A stretch of DNA of 43,089 nt, taken from assembly GCA_009746045.1 (NCBI GenBank), contig RPFO01000982.1, positions 37,501 through 80,589 on the forward strand, given 5' to 3'. A program made the translations under genes and the position numbers. The notes beneath the pieces are model-generated. The model did not search any database, was not told where the DNA came from, and worked only from the letters and a program-made list of their open reading frames with translations. Position 1 is the first letter of the stretch; each line of letters opens with the position of its first letter. This document shows, piece by piece, positions 12,901 to 23,638 of the stretch. Source of the DNA: Mesostigma viride. Its lineage: Eukaryota > Streptophyta > Mesostigmatophyceae > Mesostigmatales > Mesostigmataceae.

Positions 12901-15900
12901 GTGAGTGCGCACTGCCCATGCGGTGTTACCTGTGCCAGGGGCTTTTCCGTTCCATGCCCTGTTGTACTCTATCCAGTGAAAACACCGTTGTGTCCGTCAT
13001 GCCTGTAAATGGAGGGCATGGTATGGCATTGTACAGTAACCACATTGTAGGCTCTGTCCCTCACCATGGAGAGGAATGGTTACGTGGCCACCCACGGCCT
13101 GCTATGTGCCAGATGCTTGTTGTCAGTGCTCGTTTGGGCACCGCTTGTTGCTTCCGATGACAACTTATGCTTGGACTTGCTCAAGGTGCATTCACCTGCC
13201 TTTTCTTGGAAAGGGGGATTGAGTTACTGGCAGCGCCTTCGTGCATCATTTCACCCATGCCATTGCACCTCTCTCTCATGCCCTCCCTCTCCCATGTCCC
13301 AGCAGCCACTCGGCGCTGATGGGCCGTGCCCAACCATGCCCAACCATACCTAGCCGCAAAGCAAGCGATGTGTTACAGGACAATTGGTAGCATGCACCCG
13401 TCGCTAGCTTTGCAGGGCACGTGCGCCACACGACCGGCCCACTGGCTGCAAGCATCTGCTGGTGCGCTCCCTTATCAATAGGGGAACCGGCCCCTGGCCT
13501 TGCTCACCCTGTGCTTGGTCCCTTTGTGCTTGGTTGCCCTGTGCATGGTCTCTGGCCAAATCGGTACATGCCATCCTTGGACGAGCCTGCTCACCTTACC
13601 TTTGTTGCCATGCGCCGCCCATCCCTGATCCTGTGAACGTAAAAGTAATCTTTCTTCTGCACCGCCCTCCCCTGCTGCCGCCCTCTCTTACGCCTCCCTC
13701 TCCTGGAACCCCCTCTCCTGCATCGCCCTCCCCCGCTGCCACCAACCCTTTTCCTCGGCCGCGCCCCCCCCCCCTGTATTCTGTCGCTCGCAGCGCGCTG
13801 CAGCAGCTGAGCGACTGCTACGCCAAGCTGGATAAGGCCGCGCGCGATGCGGAGGACGTGGACCGCATGAAGACCGAGGCCGCGCTGGGCGGCATCAGCA
13901 TGAAGGAGTACCGCCAGCTCAAGTCCATCTTTGAGCGAATCGACACGAGCGGGCACGGGTGAGGGGAGGGGACGAGAAGTAGCAGGGGGGGGGTTGAATA
14001 GAATACGAGCGGGCATGGGTGAGGGGAGGGGGCCAGAAGTAGCAGGGGGGGGGGGGGGTTGAATAGAACACGAGCGGGCACGGGTGACGGGAGGGGGCCA
14101 GAAGTAGCAAAGGGGGAGTTCAATACAACACGAGCGGGCACGCGTGAGGGGAGGGGACTGGAATCATCAGAGTGAGGGGGGGGGTTAAAGTAAAACACGA
14201 GCGCACATGGGTAAGGGGAGGAATAAAACACGAGCGGGCATGGGTGGGGGGCGGGGGGGGGAGCACAGAATGCGAGTTGGCAACAACAAGGCAGTGGGGG
14301 GGAAATGGAAGACAAGCGGGCAAGAGTGTGTTTAGTTCATGTGAGGGCGATGTGTGCCATGGCGGGGGCCCACCACAGTTAAAGGGGGGGGAGGCACTGG
14401 GCTTTTCAAGGGCTCTCCTTGGGATGCTCCAGTCTCATGTGTCAGGGCGCTACTACTGTTGGGATGGCCCGGTGCATCCAGCTGCTGAGGGACCGGTCAG
14501 GGCTGACTCATGAGCTAAGGTGAGCGGTTGTCGTGGCACAGATGGAGGTGAGGTATTTGACCCATGACAGGCCATGTCGGGGTGGCAAAGGAGGTGGTCT
14601 TTTGTGCATGGTGTATGAGAGACCTGGGTCGGCGTGGGCAAGCAGTTATTGCTAGGGTGCATGGATGCTCATGACAGGCAAGTCTTTCCTGGTAGTGGAT
14701 GCCCCGCTGACCAATAAGGCATGCAATGCCAATAGTGTGCCGAGCATGCAATGGTCAAATGGTGGGGTTGGCTGTTTGCAGAAGTAGCTAGGCAAAGGGA
14801 TCCGTGCAACCATGACAATTTTTTCTGGCGTCTGTTTCTTGCCGTGCCAGCTGGTGCCCCATGAGCATGTCCTGGAAGCTTGACTCATTCTCTTATGCTG
14901 GTTGCCTTGGTTCCTATGTCTTGGGGTGTGTTTGCACAACTCCTGTCACGCGCTGCAGGCACATCGACAAGCAGGCGCTGATCCGTGCCATGCGCAAGGA
15001 TAAGGATGTGAGTCACCTCCCACCCTCACGCATGATAGGATTTCAAGTGTCTGGGTGTCCATGTGCTTCGTTTGCTTGCCGGCAGGATTTGCCCCATTTG
15101 GGTGTAAACTGGCTGCATGGTGCCACGCGGCACGATCAAGTGTCCGTCGGTTGGGCACCAACCTGACGGTGAAACAGTCACAACCAACGTGATAATCAAC
15201 AGCCTGCGCAGGCTTGACCAGGGACGTCTGCTTTTGTGCAAAGGAGCTCATCTGCCAAGGACCTACTTACATGTGATAAAGGGGAGCAGGAAGCGTAGCT
15301 GCATGCTGTGGCAAGCACAGAAACCATGTTTACTTGTAAATAGCGAATCGTTGGTGCGACCTTTCTTTGTGGATTGGGCCATCACAAGCTGCATGAGCGC
15401 AACCGTTTGCGAGGTATTCGTACCCTGGGAATCGCAATGGCATCAACGCAGTGGGAAATATGGGGCTGCTTACGGCGCGGTGGATGGGATGGCATACGCC
15501 CCGTGCTTACCATGTCTATGTGGCACCTCCTTGACCCCGCTGGTCCCCCTGCTCCATCCCAGATCGCTGCATTCATGCAGCTGTCGCGGCGCAACCTCAA
15601 GGGCAACAAGAAGGAGACGTTTGAGGCTGTGTTTGACCGCATCGATGCCGACGGTGGGTAGAAAGGATTAATCAAATGGGTGCGGGCAGTTGGCTACATG
15701 TACCTGTGGGGCATCTGTGTTTCGCAACATGATTTTTGGCAACTTGCTTTTGGAAGGTATTGTTGCGGCCCAGGCATCCAGTGGTTGTCTGGTTGATATA
15801 CCTCAGTGAGTTGTAAGCAGGAGGGGGGCGGGGCGAGGGGGACAGGCCTGTGGATCCGTGGATGGCTGCGTACCCGCGTGCGTGTGCCTTACTGGTTCGC

Positions 15901-16151
15901 ATACAGTTATCTTTGTAATCGTGGTAGATGCACCTGCAGTGTGGAAATTCTCATATGTTCTAGTATGTGTAGAAGGCAGTGTATGTTGCAAGGTATTACT
16001 TGGAGCGGCATTACTTGGCTTTCCCACCCTGACCTCACTGTCAGTGGCCTTCTTTGCTTCTTCGCGCCATCTTCCAGGCTCTCAAGAAATCAGCTGGGAG
16101 GAATTCCTGTCTTTCTTCTCAGACCGGCCAACATTGTCAAAGACCACATAA
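9928..16151 (+). CDS. EF-hand calcium-binding protein with helical N-terminal region, 308 aa, 10 exons
   Basis: Exons: 9928-10099, 10428-10514, 11523-11593, 11938-12003, 12231-12335, 12854-12900, 13794-13958, 14959-15007, 15563-15653, 16078-16151. All introns are GT..AG and the phases chain without a break to TAA at 16149. The N-terminal ~200 residues are charged and alanine-rich, probably helical (for example [28 protein letters not shown]), and match no family I know. EF-hand 1 (loop residues 233-244, DTSGHGHIDKQA) ends in Ala instead of Glu and is probably weak. EF-hand 2 (282-293, [12 protein letters not shown]) keeps D1, D3, I8 and E12 but lacks Gly6. The second loop forms only if exon 9 ends at GAC-G (15653), which fixes that donor. 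Exon 2 could also start at 10412, adding an in-frame extension. It could be a signalling or flagellar EF-hand protein, but nothing in the sequence decides. Confidence 0.85.
12568..12786. repeat. 9-bp satellite (CCACTGACT)n in intron 5 of the EF-hand gene
   Basis: About 24 perfect tandem copies of CCACTGACT lie between exon 5 (ends 12335) and exon 6 (starts 12854). In one frame it reads as repeated Thr-Asp-Ser and on the other strand as repeated Val-Glu-Ser. It is intronic: reading from the upstream CCCCCTAG acceptor-like site in phase meets a stop at once. Confidence 0.95.
13945..14250. repeat. ~60-bp tandem repeat that includes the exon 7 end and its splice donor
   Basis: Six copies of ACGAGCGGGCAYGGGTGAGG start at 13945, 14005, 14070, 14130, 14197 and 14230. 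The first copy is the last 14 nt of exon 7 plus the true donor (GG|GTGAGG at 13958/13959). The other five lie in the intron and repeat the same exon-end and donor-like sequence, separated by G-rich and GAATAGAA spacers. Confidence 0.92.
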
Positions 16152-16234
16152 AACGATGAACCCAACAATGATGTGAAGCCAAAATGCCCCTCCGCAGTTT
16201 GGCTAGTACTTCGTGAGCATATAGTGTTGCACTT

Positions 16235-16319
16235 GACACGCGGACAAGATAACGGCAGGCTCGAGCTACCATGGTCCGGATTCTCCCGATTTCTGGCCTG
16301 CGCTAGTTGCCCTTGATAT
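16235..16319 (-). mobile_element. Dispersed SINE-like repeat, copy 1 (truncated)
   Basis: About 75 bp are nearly identical to segments at 26304-26357 and 29279-29352. The core reads CGGACAAGATAACGGCAGGC on the plus strand, followed by CTCGAGCTAC and GGTCCGGATTCTCCCGAT. It starts 84 bp after the EF-hand stop codon. This copy stops before the B-box-like GTTCGAGTC found in the other two. The orientation is taken from the tRNA-like motifs of the fuller copies. Confidence 0.7.
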
Positions 16320-16644
16320 AATGTTGCCCTTGACGATTATGAAGTAGCTGCCCTGGTGCCACAGATGGCCACTGGATCTCTTGGAGAGCGGTGTTCCCAT
16401 TGGGCACCCTTGAGTGTTATTGTTTCTTGGGTGTACTCAACCTTTTTAGTAAGTACTGAATAAAATCTTTTGACAGATTTCAAGATCTTGCAATTTCTTC
16501 CAAAGTCTGTTGTAATATGAAAGTGCGTATCAGATTGTAATGGATTATGTGAGCACTAGAAAACACTTGCGTGCAAGCATGCAGCCTGGTGTCAAATGTC
16601 AATGAGAGTTATGAGACGCAAATGACATGGAGCTGTACGGAATA

Positions 16645-17690
16645 CTATTGTCTTAAAATTAAATGACACGCAGTTCTACTGACCTCACCTACCAGGCCCT
16701 TGAAGGTAAGGAGCTGGTCCTTAAGCTCGTCGGCAAGGGTGGTTGACGTCTCACCTGGCTTCTGGGCCGGGGAAGCGACGCAGCACCACCCAGCAGTCGC
16801 GGCGGGCGTGGTCGGTGGCCTCCCGTTGTTGTTCCAGCCGGCGAAGGTCTTCAAGCTCCTGGAGTTTCGTAGCGATGGCGTCGGTAGTTGAGGCGGTCGC
16901 TGTCCGCAGCAGGTCCGCATAGGGGAGGGGCGGGTGGTCGCCAGCATCCTGCCGGGGTGGCAGGGATGCGATGGTGGCCGTCTTATCTTTGTGACCTGTG
17001 ATCGAGGCCAGGGCCTCGGTGTGGGCGGTGATGGCTTCAAGCTTCTTCATGAGCACGCCGCACTTGCCCTCCACCTGGTTTAGGCGAGAGACAAGTGCAG
17101 CGTGCGTCTCAGATGCCTGCGCCGCGGTGTGCAGCGCCGTGAACTGGGGTTGGAGCTTCAGTTGGACGACCTTGGTTTCCACATTGGAGACCCGGGCCTC
17201 CACCGTGTTGAGTGTCGTGTTCAGCGATGTCAGCTTCTCGACCAACGGCCAGGTCACGTGCTCCTCCAGCACTGCTCGGATGTCATCCTTGCAGAGGGAG
17301 GGAGCCGATGTGGCTGTCGGCTGCGCAGGCCGGGCTGGGGTGCGGAGCTTAGCTAGCGACGATGTTGTCCATAGGTAGCTGGAAGAAGCTGCACAGGATA
17401 GCGAGGCTGTGGTTGAGCTCTGGCCTGGCGAAGAACGCCTCCAGGTCGTCAGCGGGGATGGGCCCCAACGCCCCTAGGAGCTTGCGTTCCTGTGCTGAGA
17501 ACTGGACTACCTCGGCGCATTCTTCCTTGGTCAGTTGCAGCCAGTTGCTGAAAGAAAAGCGGTCGTAATCTGGTAGGTACTTTCGCCATTTGTGTTCGTG
17601 GCAGGGTTTCTTGAGCTCGGGCGAGTCGCGCTGGGCGATGGGTTTGCTGGCGATGGGTTGGCGGGCCCACAGACGGCTGGGCAAGGACGA
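16645..17690 (-). pseudogene. Decayed LINE ORF1-like protein (coiled coil plus start of an RRM)
   Basis: Three minus-strand open segments in different frames read as one protein: 17684-17349, 17346-16751 and about 16790-16645. Single-base shifts near 17370 and 16765 separate them. The middle has a heptad-rich region (LVEKLTSLNTTLNTVEARVSNVE, described here in part) followed by ATDHARRDCWVVLRRFPGPE. That resembles the start of the RNA-binding module in L1-type ORF1 proteins. No RT or CTD follows, so it is truncated. It could instead be a dead host gene; the ORF1 reading rests on domain order only. Confidence 0.5.
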
Positions 17691-18341
17691 TGGCGAGTGG
17701 GTTGGGCTGGGAGCCGGAAAGCTCCTTTTCCAAACCTCACTTTGCTTTTGGAGTCGTCATACCTGCTTGTCACGTGCGTAACTTTGTCGATACTGCGTTT
17801 CAGCCGTAACCGATTCAAAGCTTTCATCTATCAAAGCGGGATAAAAGGTGCCTTCTCAAAAGTTGGTATCCCGTGACTCTCCAAGCCAGGAGGCGTGTGA
17901 ATGAATTGGCACCCACGTGACGCAGTCACGTGCAAGCTTTTTAAAATTATTCATTAATTCATGCGTTCATGCGAGACCAGATCAATGCACCATGCATGCA
18001 TAGCGTACTGCACGCCTCATATGAGTCAAATGAAGACAATGCTGGCACCTTTCCCTTCCGACAAGTGCTCATATCAAAGAGTATACAAATGTATACATGT
18101 ATACGTCTGGACATCATCAGTCATCACACTACACTACATGTTCTACGTTAACCACCTGTCATTGAGACCATAGTTTTGCTCAACACACGCCAACATGACA
18201 CTCGGCATTGCTTTCCTTTTGATGTCCAAAACCATCCACTGGTCCCTGTGTGAAGTGAGACAACTAGATGCTTCATCGTGCGCCAGTGTCCTTGTCAATG
18301 CGATAATCATCACTATGTACACGCAGCTATAAGTGTTCCGG
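17691..18341. other. Intergenic, downstream of the cyclophilin gene
   Basis: It should carry the 3' UTR of the minus-strand cyclophilin gene (stop at 18342). I see no coding signal. Short self-complementary bits occur (GTGACGCAGTCAC near 17917, TGTATACATGTATAC near 18090). Confidence 0.5.
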
Positions 18342-21300
18342 TCAGGGTAGCGAGGGTGGCAGCATCTGCTGGGGCTCCACAAGCCCGCAGTTGGCGATCA
18401 CCACGGCTCTCAAGGGCTTGTTCCACACGCTGCGCGCTGAGGGAGGCAGACAAGTGGTGGCACAAGGAGCAATGTGCCGCGGCCATGGCAAGCCACAGAG
18501 TTGGTTCAAAGGCAAGTTAGCGGTGGAAGAGAACTCTGCTAAGCGCTGGTATGGCAAGTTGGGAACTGCATGAAGTAGACAAGGAGGCAATATGTCATCA
18601 GTAAATTGATGACATGATGTCCATGAAAACAAGCTCCCCCCCCCCCCCTTTTCCCCAACCATATGCACATAACAAAGGCAGTGCAAAAAAGAAGAGAATG
18701 AGCCCGGAAGGGGGAAGCGAAACCAAGGAAGATGATGCCACAGTGGGCCATCACAGATTCGCCGCCCACAGGTCGACAGCACCCAGGCATGGCGCACCCT
18801 TCATCACTAACCTTCAACGTGCTCTTAATGCTCACCGCCCTGCACCCTGTCCACCCACCTTGGCCCCCCCCGCCCCGCCACTCCTTCCCCCCAGGAACCC
18901 ACAGACTAAATTGCCCACACCATGACTCTTCAACTGGCTGGGCAGGGTGGCCCAACTGCAGCAAAAACCAGTAGCCAACAGCAGCAGTGGCAAGGACCAC
19001 ACAACAGCAGCGGCGGCAACACACACTATACACAGGAGCGATGGCAACTAGCATGAACTGGCTGGTTCTCTCACTGATGCAACGTCAGCCGTCTTTAGTC
19101 ATGGGTGTCTTCAGCGTCTTTAGTGCATGGGTGTGTGTGCGTGCATGCGTACGTGCGCATGTCCACCCACCCATCTGCGCGCGCGAGTCGCCCAGCATCT
19201 CCGCCAGCATGTTGAATCCTTGAAGCCGCTCGTTGGGAAGGAAGATGGGCACCTGGCTGATGGCCTGCACCACGTCCATGCCTGGCGCGTACGAAGGGCG
19301 TCGCGACACAAATACATGCCTTGGTTATAGTCGTGCGCACAGGTTTCACCAGAGCAGGCAAGGCTGTATGCCAGTGACAACGTGGGGGTAGCAAACAGGT
19401 TTGGAACAGGGTGCGGTCCGATGACTTACCAGCAGAGATAACATGGTGCCACCCCAAGGCCCAATAGTGGGTGTCCTGATACGAGGGCGGGGAGATAGGG
19501 GCCAGGAGGATGGGGCTGGGGGTGGAGGTGGGCTAGGCCATGTCCAAAAAATGTCCGTTGCCCTTCTCTACAGAAGAGGGACCATTGGATGTCCTTCATG
19601 CAACCGAAAAGCCACCCCACCGTGCACGCGTTTATACCTTTTATTTACTCTGTGTTTCTGGGAATGCGCGGGGGGGGGGGAGGGGAACGAGCGCGTGCAC
19701 CGCGCTTCTAGCCAAGTGTGAATGTATACTTGCTGGATGAGACCATTTGGAGAAAGAGAGGTGCACCCCGTGCAGGCAGCTTTCGTGCAATCAGCACTGT
19801 CATGGAGCGCATGGATGAGGTAGGACACTGTGCAGGCATCACGACTCCATAGCGCGCAGCCACCACCACTCCATAGTGCGGTGGGAACAGCCAACGGGTC
19901 CACTGGAGACTTGGCACTGTGCGAAACGATACCAAAACGATGAGCACAACACACAACCATGTATACCAGGGAGCCGCAACATGGGAGCATGGAAGTATCA
20001 ACTGTCAGGTGGTGTCTCCTTCCCCCACTGAGCAGCACGACATGCATACAGCGATTTAGGAAACGGAGGTAGGTACGTTCATGCACGTTGCAGCACGGTG
20101 CCAGTGATGATCTTGTAGCCACATAATTATACATACACGAATATACAATGCATAGCGCGATGCGAGCCCTCACCTTGCAGCACGGTGCCGATGACGATGT
20201 TGCGGCCGTCGAGGTAGGGGACTGGGCCAGGCCCTGTCCAAGCGTCGAGTGGGGTGGTGGTAATGGTGGGCGGGTGGGCGTGGGGGAGGGGGGGGCGGGC
20301 AAGGGCATTTGCACAAGGGAGGAGAGATGCGGGGGCATGCGAGCAAACATGCGAGGGGAAATTAAACAGGACGATAGTTGACCCATACGCCACAAACGTG
20401 AACGCGCCCCCCGTACGTGTGTGGCATGCTGGATGGTAATGGTGAGAAAACAGCAGGATTTGTGCCAACCAGCTGCACCACGGTGCCGACGGACCTGACC
20501 TGTGCTTACGGAAGACCATCAGAGGGCACTTGTATGACAGCACACGCATCGGGTGGGTCTAGGGGGGCAGGTGATTGGGGCAGTCTGCCACCCGCTAAAA
20601 CGGCGGGGTGGGGGAGCCACCCAGGCAGCGGCTCCCCACTGGCAGCGCCCATTCCCACAAAACACCTGGACCATTCCCATGCGTCCAGACAAAAGATCAT
20701 CATTAACGCACATGACATCATGGCAAGGGCCCATCCACAGCCCCATGGGATGAGTGCGCCGCGCACGGGAGAAAGGCCACCTAGTGGCGACACGAGGGGC
20801 GCTACGCCCATTTACATTTACAGGCATGTTCTGTCTCTGGCAGACAGGGGGTGCCAGCAGGGCAACGCCGCCAGGATGCCAGAGCCTGTCCCACATGCCA
20901 TGTGGCTGTCTCATCCACACATTGCAGCCCAAGGGGGTCGAGTCCAGCACCAAGAACACGACAAGTCGGCAGAAAAAGAACCTGCGTGAAACAAGCACCT
21001 GAAGCAGGTATCGAGAGGCAACCTGAAGCACCCCAACCAAGCACCCACAACAAGCATTTGAAACAAAAAGGCAACCAATGACAAGCATGCCACAAACGCA
21101 TGCAAGCACTTACTGGGGGTGATCAGGTACTCGGTGTTGCGGTAGCAAGCACTAACCGCTGGTGATGAACAAGTCTATGGGTGATGCCACACACGCATGC
21201 AAGCACTCACCGGTGGTGATCAGGAACTCGGTGTTGCGGTACCCTGGCTCCGACGCGACCGAAGGGATGTCGTCATTCTCCGCGAGAGCATAGGAGACCG

Positions 21301-23638
21301 TCCCTGGCCGGCTGTGGTTGAGGAGGAAGGACTCTGGGCGCACCAAGTCCTCGTTCGGTCCCAGCTTGACTGGCTGCTCCACCTCCCCTTGCCGTGCCCG
21401 GCCCTGCTTCCCGGCCAGCAGGTACTCTCCAGGGAACACGCGGTGGAAAATGGTCCCGCGGTACGTGGCCCCTGCCGCGCCTGTGCACAGTTTCTGCATG
21501 GTGGTTGTGGTGGTTGTGTGTGTGTGTGTGTAAAGGAGGCGGGTATGAGGGCGGGGGAGAATGGGGCAGGCCGGTGAAGAGGGCACCACACAAAGTATGG
21601 TGTGTGTGGGGGGGGGGATGGCACCACACTCAAGATGCAAGTATCGGGAATAGAAGAGTTCGGAGGGAGGAGGGCAGTAGAAGAGTTCGGAGGGAGGGGA
21701 GTGGCATTGCAAGGTGTGGACCAGGCGGGGGGGATGCCACGTCCTGAGGGGTCTCCAACTATGCTAGACGAGGGATGGGGCGAGTCCATGCGCCACGCTC
21801 AGGTGGCTGGCGGCTGTTAGGGGCGGGAACTGTTAGGGGCGGGAGCTGTTAGGGGCCGGAACTGTTAGCGGCCGGAACTGTTAGAGGCGGGAAGGCAGTT
21901 AGGGGCCGGAACTGTTAGGGGCAGGAACTGTTGAGAGGCGGGAAGGCTGTTAGGGGCCGGAACTGTTAGGGGCAGGAACTGTTAAGAGGCGGGAAGGCTG
22001 TTAGGGGCCGGAACCGTCAGGGGCGGGACCTGTTAGGGGCGGGAACGGCGGGCGGGGGGCCTGTGGCAGCTGGGAACAGGACGGTGAGAACGGTGGCACG
22101 CGCAGACACACAGCGACGCAGGCGGCTTGGGTGGTAAGGACATCATGCTGTAAACAGCAGGATCGGAGGGGTAAGGACATCATGCTGTAAACAACAGGAT
22201 CGGAGGGGTAAGGACATCATGCTGTAAACAACAGGATCGGAGGGGTAAGGACATCATGCTGTAAACAACAGGATCGGAGGGGTAAGGACATCATGCTGTA
22301 AACAACAGGATCGGAGGGGTAAGGACATCATGCTGTAAACAACAGGATCGGAGGGGTAAGGACATCATGCTGTAAACAACAGGATCGGAGGGGTAAGGAC
22401 ATCATGCTGTACACAACAGGATCGGAGGGGTAAGGACATCATGCTGTAAACAACAGGATCGGAGGGGTAAGGACATCATGCTGTAAACAACAGGATCGGA
22501 GGGGTAAGGACATCATGCTGTAAACAACAGGATCGGAGGGGTAAGGACATCATGCTGTAAACAACAGGATCGGAGGGGTAAGGACATCATGCTGTAAACA
22601 ACAGGATCGGAGGGGTAAGGACATCATGCTGTAAACAACAGGATCGGAGGGGTAAGGACATCATGCTGTAAACAACAGGATCGGAGGGGTAAGGACATCA
22701 TGCTGTAAACAACAGGATCGGAGGGGTAAGGACATCATGCTGTAAACAACAGGATCGGAGGGGTAAGGACATCATGCTGTACACAACAGGATCAAAGGGG
22801 TGGCCGTGCGAAATGGTAAAATGGATAGTGCCATGAATGGCACTATCACGACTGGTAGCATCACCACATGCGCTACCGTCTACTGCAACTGAAAGGAATG
22901 CCAGTAGGCGAACTCGACACCGCCAAACGGGGACTATGGAATACTCCCCCCTTTTGAACCTACTGTCCCCCCCCCCCTAGCCCCCACCTTCCTCGCAGAG
23001 AGAGAAGTTACCTTGAACTGTCTAACGCTGCTGGGTGCAGTCTTGCCGTAGAGACCAATTACAATTCGGCCCAACGGCTCTCCTTCCTCTGGCGAGCACA
23101 AAATGCTGGCATCTCCCACACCCCTGTCTTCCCGCGTCGCCGTCGGGCAGAGCACGATGTCCATGAAGACACGTGCCGTGATGGTGGTATCCGGCACCGT
23201 GGGTTTGTCAGTCTGAGCGCCCGCGTCCATTGGAGCGGAGGTAGCTGCTGGGTCTCTCGTGTCCTTTGGAGTGGACGTCGCTGCTGGACTGGGCATGTCG
23301 CGCTGGTCGGTTGGAGCAACCGCTTGCTCGACAGCGTCGTCGGCTAATGCCATGTTGGACTGCAAAGCTGCAGCGAGGATGGCGCACCCGCTAGCCAGAG
23401 CCAGACGTCTGGTGCAGGCTGGCGCAGACGCGTCACGCTCATGGGCATCCTGGTTAAGGCGCGCATCGCCTCCTTTGGAGCTGGAACCTACATCCATGCA
23501 GCAAATTCTGGTCATTCGTCTTCCAGAAGGACGGCACTTTTCATGGGAAGGCGATAAGAGATGCCTAGCCGGCGTTGCCTGCAGGCATTGCTCAGCATTG
23601 AAGTAAGGAGAGGCGAGGTGGCGGGTAGAGAGAGACAT
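18342..23638 (-). CDS. Thylakoid-lumen cyclophilin-like protein (CYP26/CYP28 type), 391 aa, 5 exons
   Basis: Exons on the minus strand: 23638-23012, 21493-21211, 20233-20174, 19281-19171, 18436-18342. Phases chain to TGA at 18342. The N-terminus looks like a bipartite plastid/lumen signal: a Ser/Arg-rich stretch, then twin arginines and RRLALASGCAILAAAL ending ALA|DD (residues ~76-98), which suggests Tat export. The cyclophilin fold follows: GRIVIGLYGKTAPSSVRQF, LCTGAAG, FHRVFPGEYLLAG, ENDD, YRNTEFLITTGPGP, YLDGRNIVIGTVLQG, and C-terminal SVWNKPLRAVVIANCG. These match plant chloroplast CYP28/CYP26-2. Counted against human cyclophilin A, Arg55 is kept, but Phe60, Gln63, Phe113, Trp121 and His126 are Glu, Leu, Leu, Tyr and Asn. 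Proline isomerase activity is therefore doubtful, and a chaperone or assembly role in the lumen is inferred. The ATG at 23638 is the first in frame. Confidence 0.87.
20083..20125 (-). repeat. Degenerate duplicate of cyclophilin exon 3 end, inside intron 3
   Basis: Minus strand 20120-20081 (GGCTACAAGATCATCACTGG...) matches the exon 3 end and donor (20213-20174) at roughly 32 of 40 positions. The block GGCACCGTGCTGCAA is identical. It still reads like KIITGTVLQ, but the donor is changed from GGTGAGG to CGTGCAT. It is not needed for the gene model. Confidence 0.75.
21104..21153 (-). repeat. Duplicate of cyclophilin exon 2 end plus its splice donor, inside intron 2
   Basis: Plus strand 21104-21150 repeats 21195-21242 with few changes. 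It starts GCATGCAAGCACT, continues TGATCAGG and ends CTCGGTGTTGCGGTA. On the minus strand this copies the last ~30 nt of exon 2 and its GTGAGTGCTTGC donor, here read AGTAAGTGCTTGC. The copy lies about 90 bp downstream of the true donor at 21210. Confidence 0.85.
21815..22065. repeat. Irregular ~16-bp G-rich repeat in intron 1 of the cyclophilin gene
   Basis: Around fifteen copies of variants of TGTTAGGGGCGGGAAC, some expanded with GGCGGGAAGGC. It lies directly before the 37-bp array in the same intron (23011-21494). Confidence 0.88.
22134..22800. repeat. 37-bp tandem array, 18 copies, in intron 1 of the cyclophilin gene
   Basis: Eighteen head-to-tail copies of a 37-bp unit (GTAAGGACATCATGCTGTAA then ACAACAGGATCGGAGGG) are almost identical. 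Sequence changes are confined to a few copies (AGCAG in the first, TACAC twice). The near-identity suggests recent amplification. Confidence 0.96.

Noticed and set aside
12550-13008. 152-codon frame of repeated Thr-Asp-Ser
   Set aside because: Translation of the intronic 9-bp satellite; the exon 6 acceptor at 12853 and the reading phase exclude it.
18539-19054. Extra minus-strand cyclophilin exon ending at GTTAGTG
   Set aside because: Exon 4 joins exon 5 in phase directly and gives the conserved C-terminus; the extra piece matches nothing in the family.
22134-22800. CRISPR-like regular array
   Set aside because: The 37-bp units are directly adjacent with no variable spacers, and the DNA is eukaryotic and intronic.
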